64,000 bases of DNA from Cyclospora cayetanensis (Eukaryota > Apicomplexa > Conoidasida > Eucoccidiorida > Eimeriidae). Every line of letters begins with the position of its first letter. Position 1 is the stretch's first letter. The translations under genes were made by a program, and so were the position numbers. Location of the stretch: positions 1 through 64,000 of the forward strand of contig NW_020312763.1 in the NCBI RefSeq assembly GCF_002999335.1, written 5' to 3'. The notes below the pieces were generated by a model. The model saw only the letters and a program-made list of their open reading frames with translations. It was not told the DNA's origin and did not search any database. Shown here in pieces: positions 46,601-55,587 of the stretch.

Positions 46601-49600
46601 ATCCTTTGTTGGGCATTCTGCTCCTTCCTTCTCCCTCGACAAGCAAGCCAATCCTTAGCTCCTTCCAGGGAGCAAGCCAATCCTTGGCTCCTTCTAAGGA
46701 CCTCACACACTGTTGTATGTATGTGCCGACGACGTGAAGATTCGCGCAGGGCTAGTGCGCGGAGAAGGTGGCCGCACAAAAAGCTGTCGAGAGGGAAACA
46801 CGAACTCTCGCTCGGTGAGCTAGCTGGCATCGGGATGCTGTTCTGTTGCGCTGCTGCTCGCAGCTCTTCGATTCGACACAAGTCGATTTGGCAGCCATAC
46901 CGTTCCCCGAGAACCTGCCCACGTTCTTTACCCCCCACTTTTTTCCGCAAGTCGCAAGAGTTGGCTTTGACGGAAACGAGAAGTACTCCATCCAGTGGAA
47001 GGCAAGCGCAGACAGTGCAACGTGGACGCCATCCGCCTGGATGGCCTTGTGCGGCACAGATGAGCTCTTGTCTTTGATGCCTCACTCCATGCTGACGTTT
47101 ACGGGATTGTACATCGACGCCAGTAAGCACTCCGGCAAGGCCAGACGAGCGGCATTAGGAAATAATAATCTGAATCGACGGCGTTATGTACCGCTGCCCC
47201 TTTCAGAAAGCTTCAGAGCCATCGTGAAGACATGCATTCCACACCAAAAAACGGTCCTCCTTTTTTCAAGGCCGCAACACACGTGCAAAATTGCTTCGTG
47301 CACGCTGCATTCGCGGCTTGTTTGACATATGCCATGGTTTGTCAGTTGAGCTGCATTTGCGGCATGTTCGACATATCTCATGGTCTGTCATTTGAGGTGC
47401 ATTTGCGGCATCTTCGACATATGCCATGGTCTGTCATTTGAGCTGCGTTTGCGGCATGTTCGATATCCCATGGTGTGTCAGTTGAGACACGTTTGCGGCA
47501 TGCTTGATATCCCATGGTGTTTCAGTTGAGACACGTTTGCGGCATGTTCAATATGCGGTTTTTTCCGTTTGCGTGATCTTGCAGTTACTCAGATGAGCGC
47601 AACCTCCCGTAAGTGCAGTTTTGATTGCCTTTTGGCCGTGGCAACCTCGTTTTTCACGGTTCTACTTCTTCTCGCAGAGGCGCAGCTGCCGCGTCTCATG
47701 ACATGCTTTTTACACACCACTGGTCACTTTATGACCGTCATTCTGCTGTTCTTGCCTCGGCCTCGAACATCTGCCTGCCTGTGGAATTTGTGCTGCCGCA
47801 GCGTTGAGCAGCATCTGCAATGTCAAAGCAATAGAGGTTTGCTCGCACGCAATGCGTTTTCGTACTTGGTCCTTTCCCCATGTGGCAGCCCTGCCTCCCA
47901 CCCCCTTCCCCCCTCTAAAGATATGAAAATCAGAGCTTCGCAGAATGCAATTTCAATGTGTCAGAGAGACAAACGCCCATAAAAATGTTCTGTGTAGGAC
48001 AAGGCCTTGACCGACGCAGAATGCACAGAAATGTGCTCGGGAGTCTTTCAACTGTACTGCTCCAATTCATCAAATCCTGCATATTGTATTGAATTGCATT
48101 CTCCAAAGGACTTCCTTGATTCTTGCACCTTACCACGTAGGTTGCAGCAAACCACCAGTCCTAGACAGCCACAGAGACACTCTTCTGCTGTCTAAAAGTT
48201 CATGCATTTCGCCCACTCGCGTTTCTTCTGGCGCTCAGGGTATCTCCCCATGTACATGCGTGTAGGCCACACGCAGCCCGTGCACAAACCCGAAGTGGCG
48301 CTTGAAGAGTCCTCTTAATCAAATGCCGACTTTCTCAGAGCTTTCTGTTCATGTGTGTATGTATGTGTGTATCTTTGTGTCTGTGTATCTATGTCTCTGT
48401 GTATCTATGTCTCTGTGTATCTATGTCTCTGTGTATCTATGTCTCTGCGTATCTACGTGTCTGTGTATATACGTGTCTGTGTATCTACGTGTCTGTGTAT
48501 CTACGTGTCTGTGTATCTATGTGTCTGTGTATCTACGTGTCTGTGAATCTATGTGTGTATGGGTTTATTCGTTGGCGCATTTTCCATGGATTTGCATGGC
48601 CCAGGATTTGTAGTCTTGCAATCATGTGTTTGCGATTTGTTTCAAGAGCTGTTGCGGAGTGCCGTGGAGGAAAGTGTGTCGCAGCGCCCATCCTTAACTC
48701 TGAAAGGGCTACCTAGAAAAGGCGTTTTTTGTAGTTCTTGTGTTTTGCGTGGCCTCTCTCAGAAGAGGACATGCCTTCCGATGAGGCTCAGGGGGAAACG
48801 AGCGGAAAGCGTGAGGAACGTTTGCTGGTTTTTTTCTTTGAGGCAGGACGGTTGTTACTACTTCGAGGCGGTCCTAGGGCCAGCAGTAGTATGCGTTTTC
48901 TTTCATTTTTTGCGTGGCATCGCGCGCACGCATGCATGCGTTTATTTACCGCCTCCGTCCGTCACAGCGGGGCTGCTGCTTTTGCTGCAGCAATGGAGGA
49001 TGCCGAGACAAGCGCGCAGTGTCGCGTAGTCGACATGCGGAAGTATCCCTCAGATCTTGCGTGGAATTCGGCTGCATTTACGTGTGGGTGTCCAAGCCAC
49101 GCCGTGCCTTGCACGTCGGCTGAAGCGGGGCGAGACTTGGCGTGGCTCCGCGATTTGCGCTCTAAAGGCGGCCTCTGCGAGAAGGCGCCTGCAGAAGTCG
49201 TGCAGCCTGTAGTTCAGGAGTATTGGCAGCTGTCTGTGGACGCCTGTTCGCTAGAGTCGAGTGGAAATGTGTATTTATCGTGGATTAAAAAGACGTATCC
49301 CGCGTATCCGGATCTTCCAGGACCTGGAACTGGTCAAGAGTCGCTCAGCGGCTCTCACCTTTGTCAGTACAGCACTCCTTTCGTCTTCTGCCCCGGTGAG
49401 CGTATGCCTTGGGGGAGAAGGGGTGGCAGTGGCGGCTGCTGCTGCTTGCATGCATGCGTGCAGGAGCTGTGCGTGCCGCTCATTTTGCGGAGCGGCGAGC
49501 AGGGGCAGGGTGCTCTTCTTACAGCTGGGAGCCGCGGCAGGCGGGAAGGGCTGCCTGCTGCGGTGAGGCCTTCTGTTGATTGACTCGAGAGGAGTCGAAA

Positions 49601-52600
49601 AAGAGGCTTCCGCTGCCTTTTTCCTGCAGCAGAGCCACTGCCCTTTTGCTTTTCGAACTGCAGCGCAGGCTACTGGGGAGGAACTCGACGAAGAGAAGAA
49701 GGAGGAGGCTTCAGGCAGCGATGCTGCCCTTGACCCCCCTTCCTGCTACGAAAGCGAATGGGGAGACTGGTCCGCCTGCAGTGCGACTTGTGTAGCTGGG
49801 GACGGCTCAACTCCGTATCGCCACAGAACAAGAATCCCCCTTGTCGCCGATGGGCTCAACACGGCCGTCAGCTGCATTCTGGAAGAAAGCATGCAGTGTC
49901 TAGGACTGCTGCAGCAATGCGAAGGGTCTTGCTGGACGGCCGACTGGTCCCAGTGGAGTGCATGCGCGTTGGTGCTCAAAGACAGAGAAGTCATCAAGGC
50001 GAGGCGGCGATACAAGCCGGTATTTGCGGGCGCCAAGTACTGCAAAATCGACGAGATCCAGCAATTCCTTCCATGCGAATCGAGTGAGACAGTGCTCCTC
50101 CAACGCACATCACAATGCTCACGACACCCCTCACAGATCGTGCATGTATGTTGAACATGCATTCTCCACATTAGGCCCAGCCATGCAAGTTTCGATGCGC
50201 TGTCTTTTTTTATCTCTTTCGCTCTGTCTGTCTCTCGCTGGCAATAGCCTTACAGATGCGCAGACTCCCTCGTATGCACAAATGCTTTTAAAAACCGTGA
50301 TTTCGAGAGAGCACGCTTGCCATGTGGCAGTGGATGTCTTTTTTTGAACAGAAGACGAAATCCAGGAGAAAGCAAGCGAAGCGGGAAGTCCCCAATTCGC
50401 TGAAGTTTTTTCTCTTTCAGAAAGCACCGTAGAAACTTCAGACTGGTCAGGATGCGACGTGCCGTGAGTATCGCTCCTTCGCACATTTTGTCTCTCATGG
50501 CGCATGCATCGCAATATGCTTAAAAAGCCCAGCGTTTCCTAAATAAAGGACGACCTAAGGGCACGTTCGAATTTGCTCGCCATGTATGCAGTTGACAACT
50601 GCGCTCTGTAAATGGTGGTATGTGGCAAACATTTCCAGCGACTACATAGGACAGTGCATGCGGACGCTGGCAGCTGATTTTTCTTTCTGATGTCTCGTGG
50701 GGTACGTACACCCCATGTTAGCTGCTGAAAAGGCCTCTTCAGTGGACTTGCATCTTTTGACCATTCTGCATGCCTCAGGTGTTTACTGCCAGCCGTTCAT
50801 ACGGCGGTACAGTTCAGGATTCAGAGAACTAGCAGTCCTGCGTCCTCATCAGGTCGGCGACTACGCATGGCTCGGAATAAAACCCCTTCGCCCCCCCTTC
50901 CCACTCCCCGTTTCCCCCGCTTTCCTCAGCTTCTGTCGGATACAGTCTTCTTTCAAGCGTTGGAAGGAGGCGACACATTAGCAGAGACAGGGGAACTGTT
51001 TTCGAGAGGCGTGTTAGGGGCTGTGGTGATATCTGCGTAGAAACCCCCTACCGGCATCAGATTTCAATAGCCTGCATGCATGTATGTATGTGTGTGTATC
51101 TACATGCATGTGAATGTGTGTGTATGTGTGTGTATCTATATGCATGTGAATGTGTGTGTATGTGTGTGTATCTATATGCATGTGAATGTGTGTGTATGTG
51201 TGTGTATCTACATGCATGTGAATGTGTGTGTATGTGTGTATACATGCACGTGTGTGTGTGTATACATGCACATGTGTGTGGGTGTATATACATGCATGTG
51301 TATGTGTGTGTGTGTTTTGTGCATGTATGTATGCATGTGTGTGGTGGTCTAAGCGGATGTCGGTGCAGTCGTGACTACGAGACCTTGTGCTAGCGTAGAA
51401 AGCCTTGAAGAGTGCAGCAGCGCTTCTTTCGATCTTGGTGAGAGAAGATATGTACGTGGAAGTCGTAAATAAATGTTTGTACGAAAAATACGTGCGACGG
51501 CCTGTTCCTGCGAAGGGCAGCGTACAAAGGGTATGTGCTTTCGCTGTGCGCTTCAGACTGCTCTCAAGCGACTCCTGTTCACGTCGATTCTCAGTCCGGT
51601 GATGCCTGCGTGAAAAAGTGTGAAGCAGTGAAGCAGGCGTGCACAAAGCTATTAGAAAAGAACGCCTTAGAATCGCCGTTCAAGAGCTGTGTCCTCTCCG
51701 AACTTGCGTCCTCGGAGTTCTACCTTACTTGTAAATTCTCTGGAGCTCTCCAGACTGGTAAGGCAACGCTAGAGAGTTGTTAATTTTTCCACTAAACCTG
51801 CCGTTCGTGAGCTGGATAGCCGCCACAGGTTTAAATAGCGAGCTTTGTTAAGAGAAAGCCCAGGCAACTTCAAGGCAGTGCAGGGGGCCTCCCTGTTTTG
51901 CCTTCTCTTTCATATATATATATTATAGATAGATATACATAGATATGTATATAGGCGGGCATGGCACATTGCATTGCAGTTGGAAACGGGTTTGTCGGGT
52001 AGTGCATAGCTTCGAATGCCGCGTGTGTTGCCCCTCCGTCAGCTAGAAGGAGCGCACTTACCCGCTACGCATGCACGGGATACAAGAGAGTATTTGGGAA
52101 AAGCACTCTTCTGCTGAGGGCTGTGTATGTCTGCACGGGGGTGTCATGCGGGCACCCTGTCGCCAAGGCGTGTTTTTGTCTGCATGCAGCGCGACAGGTG
52201 GCATGCAGACCGACCTTTACCAGAATTATCGATCCAAGCAGCCGATACGCCTTCCTAAAAAATACAGCTCCTGATGAAGAAACGTCGGCAGACACGGGAA
52301 GCGTCGAAGATTCGCGCTTGCCCGTCAGCTGTGCGTGCTTGGAGGACGGCCTGGAGCCGTGCAGTGCAGACGACATCGTTCAAGACTGGCTAAATATCCG
52401 AAATGCCTTACTAGGGGCTAGTGGGCTTTGCACGACAGCACTTGCCCAAGAACCACTGTGGCAGCGCTCTGAAGAGAGTGCGACAAAAGCTCCAGATTCA
52501 AGTATTTTTTTAGCATTTGCAGGTCTGGGTAGATTCCACTGTCCCCTGCATACGTCCATCAAAGACACGACGGCTGACTCTCAGGAGCGCTTCACTTTCA

Positions 52601-55587
52601 CGCAGTTTGCCAGCACGGAGAGCCTCAACGACTTCTGCCAGCACGGACTGAACTATTGGGAAGGCGTAGAAAACCCCTTGACTTGTAAGCCAGCGGCTTT
52701 CCGCGATGGGTGTCTACACGCTGCCGCTCCAGACGCTTGTTACAGCCGCTGACAGAGGCGTTTTGCACGAGCCGAGGGACTGCCCTGGCCGCTTGAAGAG
52801 CCTTAACTCCAACCTTTCATTGCTTGTGGCTTATTATTATAGCTGCCGCTGCTGAGACGCGCGCAGACACGAGGATGCCAGACTGCTCGGGGGCGATGGC
52901 AAAGAACTCCGAAGGACCTGAACCAACAGAAGGCACTGTGTTTTGCCAAGACTTATGCAGAAAGCTGCTACGCGCATGCATTGCCGAAGCTCAAGAGTTT
53001 TCGTACGAAGCGTGTTTGATTAGGCCATTTGAGACCCCAGAATTCGCGGACAAATGCACGCTTTCGCCCGGTAGGCTCTCCCTGTTTCTGCATCAGAGAG
53101 CTAACCGTTCCATACACCATGCCAGAAGGGCGCGTCCTCTCCTTCACATGTTAGTTTTCCCCCCAAAGCCAACAAAATACGGCGGGATACACAATTAATG
53201 CTGCAACCTCGAAGCTCCTTTTTGCTCGTTTGTCACTTGCCGCAGTGGCCGCTGGAAACGGAGTCATTCTATGCAAGGGTAAGAGCGTGCGTAGGCGGCC
53301 GAAAAATTCAGCTGCAGACGCCTGTGCTTTCTCTGCCATAAATTCAAGTTTTATTCCCGTCGCCATGAACTCAAGTGTTATCCCCGTCTTTCCTAAATAT
53401 ACGTCCTCTGCACTTCCCTACCATTTTTTTGCATGAGAAGGCGCTTTCTTGCTCTGCTGACAGAAAAGGAACCCAAGTGCGAGTTTACTGAATGGAGCGA
53501 ATGGTCGGCCTGCTCATTGAGGTAAGAAGAAAAAATGTTTGGCGACTCTTGGCTGCCTCATTCTTGTCATAAAAGTCAGCGCAGTTCATGAGTTGTGCGG
53601 CAGGGATCGCTCATATAATACTTCAGTAGGGAGAGCCGTAAGAAGTAGTGTCTTCTGAACAGGACGCGTTTGCCTTTTTCTGGCCGGCAATGCCGCCCTT
53701 CAATGAGATTATGGTGCGCAATATTAATGTTGACGGGTTAAATGTCGTCGGTAAAACTTTACCTTTTCCCGTGATTCCTATACGTGCCTATGCTACAATT
53801 CTGCGCAGCTGTATTCCAAGTGCCGGAAATGTAAGCTCGTCGGTGCGAATAAGGACCCGCGAAGCGCTAGAGTATGGAAAGAGATCATTTAAGTGCCGTG
53901 ATTTCTCGCTTGCTGGTAAGCAGCTTGTGTAAGTTTCCTGCGATGCTCGCCTTCGACAAGCGCCTCTGATTACGTGGAAAGTGGAATTGGTGGCCGCCTT
54001 GAAGGGTTGTAGGGAAGCAGGTGCAGGAAAACGCACTAGAGTATTATCTGTGAAGGGTTGCTTCCAGTTTGTGCCTGATGCAGGAACGGTGGAGACGAGT
54101 GTGTGCTCGGCTACACCTTTTTGCGGTGCGTTGAAATAGGGGCCCCTCGGTTAGGAGATAAGGAATGCAATAACAACTAAAATGCAATACATATACGCGC
54201 GCTTTTTGCTGCGCTGTTCCTATTGCTAGCCCTCTGTTTTCATGACGCCACTAGTGAGGGCCCACTGTCCGACTTATCAGCCTTCGAGCTGGGTGACTTG
54301 TTTTCGTTTTGCATGTAGTTCAGATGCTGTGTGTGTTCTGCAATACCGATTTCAAAGCATTAGCGTCATTACAATCTCTCACTCGCTTGTATCTCCTCCT
54401 CTGCCAGTTCATTTTCTGCATGTACTTTGCGGCTGCACTTGCCAGATCCCAGTGCGGAAAGCGACCTGTTGGTGCCTGCCACGTTTACCACCAAGGCCCC
54501 TCCGCTTCTTGAGGATTGGAGCCCGGAAAGCACAACCACAAAGCCACCATCAGTAGATCGGAATAGCATTCCTGCGGACATCACTCCTCAGCGTTGCACT
54601 TTTGTTAACATGGACGCGGAAGGCGCGACGAAGGAATACGACATATCAGTGCGCCTGTGATGCGTCATGGGGAATGCCGTTCTAGAACGCTAGCTAGAGC
54701 TGTAAAATTTGAAGCAGTACCTCCGAAATGCGCAATCTTGGCTTTTTTCTGCGCGTAAATTGCCTTCAGACCGATTCGTGCTCTTGCCCCAACGGGTACC
54801 GACCATGTTTCAGAGGAGAGGCGCTCTTGGCTGGGCAAAACTGGCAGACTGACGCGTACAAACTTTGTGCTTCTCTTTCCAACGGCACCATTGGTGCAAG
54901 AAACTTTGAGCAGTACAGTTGCGTTTTCCGCGGTTTTGAGAAAGACCTGACTGTGGATGCCGCGTCGAGCGTCGAGGAGAAGGAAATTTTTTGCGCCAAG
55001 GCTAAATACATGCTCTGTGCGGGTGAGAAATCACGGAACTTCATATGGCGGCTGCGTAAAACTTGAGTCAAACTGCTCAGCACAATGGGGTCACCGTCAT
55101 GCCCGCATAATGGAATAGTTACCGGCCTAGACCCGCAAATGCGCAGAACTGCACCCAGCCACACAGGTATGCATTCAAATATGTAAACGCAATCATAAAC
55201 TGACTCTTGTTTGTTCTGCTGTGTTGCTGTTGCTCATGCTGAACAGTTAGTGACCCTGGAATCGCGGCTGAAAACGCCACAGTATTTCTCATTACTTGCC
55301 TCTGCCTTGGGGCCTTCACAGGCATTGTAGTAGCATACATTTCCCTGCAATACAGCATAGACCTGCAGAAGCTGGTGGGGCTGAGGGGGAGGTATGCAAC
55401 TATTAGTCTCGAGCTACAGCAGTTGAGGGAGAAGCGTGATGAAGAAGAAAGCGAAGAGGCTCTACTTCTCAACTCCGACGATAAACATACAGAGCCGGAT
55501 GTCACTCCAGACTCCGTTCCCGCGTACGAGGGTGATGAAAATGACAGTGCGCCCGTGCGGCGAAATTCGTTAAGGAACTTGCAATAA
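39431..55587 (+). CDS. Lectin/TSP1 modular type I membrane protein B, paralogue of A, about 2,100-2,300 aa
   Basis: This is the tandem paralogue of protein A and again a predicted secreted or surface adhesin. Exons traced by phase total about 6.4 kb of coding sequence; their coordinates are in the regional entries. Order: signal peptide, module C, SUEL lectin, module B, linker, module C, SUEL lectin, modules B, C, B, C, H-type-lectin-like cluster, module C, module B, two TSP1 repeats plus part of a third, module C, module B, module C, a fourth TSP1, linker, module B, transmembrane helix, acidic tail of about 70 residues. Differences from A: no N-terminal lectin-like extension, an extra module B and linker after the first SUEL domain, fewer introns in some modules, and a longer tail. 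Unresolved parts are 44977-45349, 47123-47997 and 50464-51556. The introns carry many minisatellites that gene A lacks. Confidence 0.85.
40856..42619 (+). other. Protein B: module B, Thr-rich linker, module C, second SUEL-type lectin
   Basis: Exons are 40856-41116, 41268-41327, 41644-41847 and 42311-42619. The first is a clean module B ([21 protein letters not shown]). The second is a Thr-rich linker. The third is module C ([13 protein letters not shown]). The fourth is a SUEL-like domain ([17 protein letters not shown] ... [14 protein letters not shown] ... FVSWNC) encoded by one exon, where gene A uses two. The module B and linker have no counterpart at this point in gene A. The 316-base intron at 41328-41643 is mostly a TG/TATG microsatellite. 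Confidence 0.78.
41405..41605. repeat. Intronic TGTATG microsatellite
   Basis: About 200 bases alternate TGTATG, TGTG and TGCATG words on the + strand inside the intron before the 41644 exon. The open frames across it are artefacts of the repeat. The exon acceptor lies 38 bases after the repeat ends. Confidence 0.9.
44187..44265. repeat. 9-bp minisatellite resembling a string of splice acceptors
   Basis: The unit CTTTTGCAG is repeated seven times perfectly, with a degenerate eighth copy, inside the intron 44111-44772. Every unit is a pyrimidine run followed by GCAG, which is a 3' splice-site consensus. The acceptor that fits the reading frame is much further on, at 44772. Confidence 0.95.
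44512..44755. repeat. Intronic TATATG/TATACG microsatellite
   Basis: About 240 bases of alternating TATATG, TATACG and TATATC words run up to the acceptor of the 44773 exon. Only about 18 bases, including the pyrimidine-poor GGTTTACAG, separate the repeat from the exon. Confidence 0.92.
45350..47122 (+). other. Protein B: H-type-lectin-like cluster
   Basis: Exons are 45350-45541, 45696-45871, 46081-46308 and 46864-47122, joining in phase. Low-cysteine beta-rich sequence includes [46 protein letters not shown] and a closing SAWMALCG. The order matches exons 19-23 of gene A. A possible extra exon near 45108-45183 did not fit the phase, so 44977-45349 is left unresolved. Confidence 0.65.
46351..46456. 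repeat. Minisatellite resembling a string of splice donors
   Basis: The core GGGGTAAGTAG recurs six times, flanked by two variants with GGCAAGTAG, in units of about 11-15 bases. It starts about 40 bases after the donor at 46309 in the intron 46309-46863. Each core contains G|GTAAGT, the optimal 5' splice-site consensus; the variants contain the GC-type donor. Confidence 0.95.
47313..47556. repeat. 44-46 bp minisatellite, five copies
   Basis: Five diverged copies begin GCGGC(A/T)TGTT and contain CATATGCCATGG or a shortened ATATCCCATGG, followed by TGTCA and TTGAG. The last two copies share the shorter form, so the array has two subfamilies. It lies in intronic sequence between 47122 and 47998. 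Confidence 0.9.
47998..49395 (+). other. Protein B: module C and long module B
   Basis: Exons are 47998-48136 and 48991-49395. The first is the second half of a module C ([15 protein letters not shown] ... SCTLP). Its upstream partner, expected to carry P-N-C, was not found: small candidate exons at 47585-47608 and around 47.68-47.81 kb do not chain cleanly. The second is a module B ([21 protein letters not shown] ... VFCPG) in one exon, where gene A has an intron. The 854-base intron between them holds a 16-bp minisatellite. Confidence 0.72.
48350..48562. repeat. 16-bp minisatellite (TGTCTCTGTGTATCTA type)
   Basis: Roughly a dozen tandem 16-base units differ mainly at TATG/TACG and TCTC/TGTC positions. 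The array lies in the intron between the 48136 and 48991 exon borders. Because 16 is not a multiple of three, it opens frames in all three phases, none of them a gene. Confidence 0.92.
49664..50463 (+). other. Protein B: acidic linker, two TSP1 repeats and start of a third
   Basis: Exons are 49664-50083 and 50352-50463. After a Glu-rich linker comes TSP1-1 ([13 protein letters not shown] ... RHRTRI ... CLGLLQQC), then TSP1-2 ([12 protein letters not shown] ... ARRRYKP ... QFLPC), all in one exon. The second exon has another acidic stretch and begins TSP1-3 ([10 protein letters not shown]), cut in phase 2 exactly as in gene A. A continuation exon near 50779-50852 contains either CLLPAVH or YCQPFIRRY depending on frame; I could not decide, so 50464-51556 is unresolved. 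Confidence 0.85.
51072..51330. repeat. 36-bp minisatellite, about four copies, with flanking TG repeats
   Basis: The unit TCTA(C/T)ATGCATGTGAATG plus a TG-rich half repeats every 36 bases. Since 36 is divisible by three, both strands show spurious frames encoding 12-residue repeats. It lies in the unresolved intronic interval before the 51557 exon. Confidence 0.92.
51557..54125 (+). other. Protein B: module C, module B, module C and fourth TSP1
   Basis: Exons are 51557-51757, 52190-52684, 52843-53070, 53246-53278, 53464-53521, 53809-53915 and 54084-54125. They carry module C ([13 protein letters not shown]), module B ([20 protein letters not shown]), module C ([14 protein letters not shown]) and TSP1-4 ([10 protein letters not shown] ... 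VRIRTREAL ... GTVETSVC). The order and phases equal exons 35-38 of gene A, but TSP1-4 is split by introns that A lacks. A short TATA/TAGATA run at 51911-51960 sits in the first intron. Confidence 0.85.
54446..55587 (+). other. Protein B: linker, last module B, transmembrane helix and acidic tail
   Basis: Exons are 54446-54648, 54770-55022 and 55247-55587. The linker is Thr/Pro/Ser-rich with [10 protein letters not shown], related to LEDWSADI of A. The middle exon is module B ([22 protein letters not shown] ... MLCAG), uninterrupted where A has an intron. The last exon has transmembrane [22 protein letters not shown], juxtamembrane [16 protein letters not shown], then a charged helix ([19 protein letters not shown]) and an acidic Pro/Ser tail ending in a basic patch ([10 protein letters not shown]). 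Confidence 0.9.

Noticed and set aside
51014..51646. 210-residue His/Thr-rich frame on the minus strand
   Set aside because: It is created by the 36-bp TG-rich minisatellite, whose period is a multiple of three.
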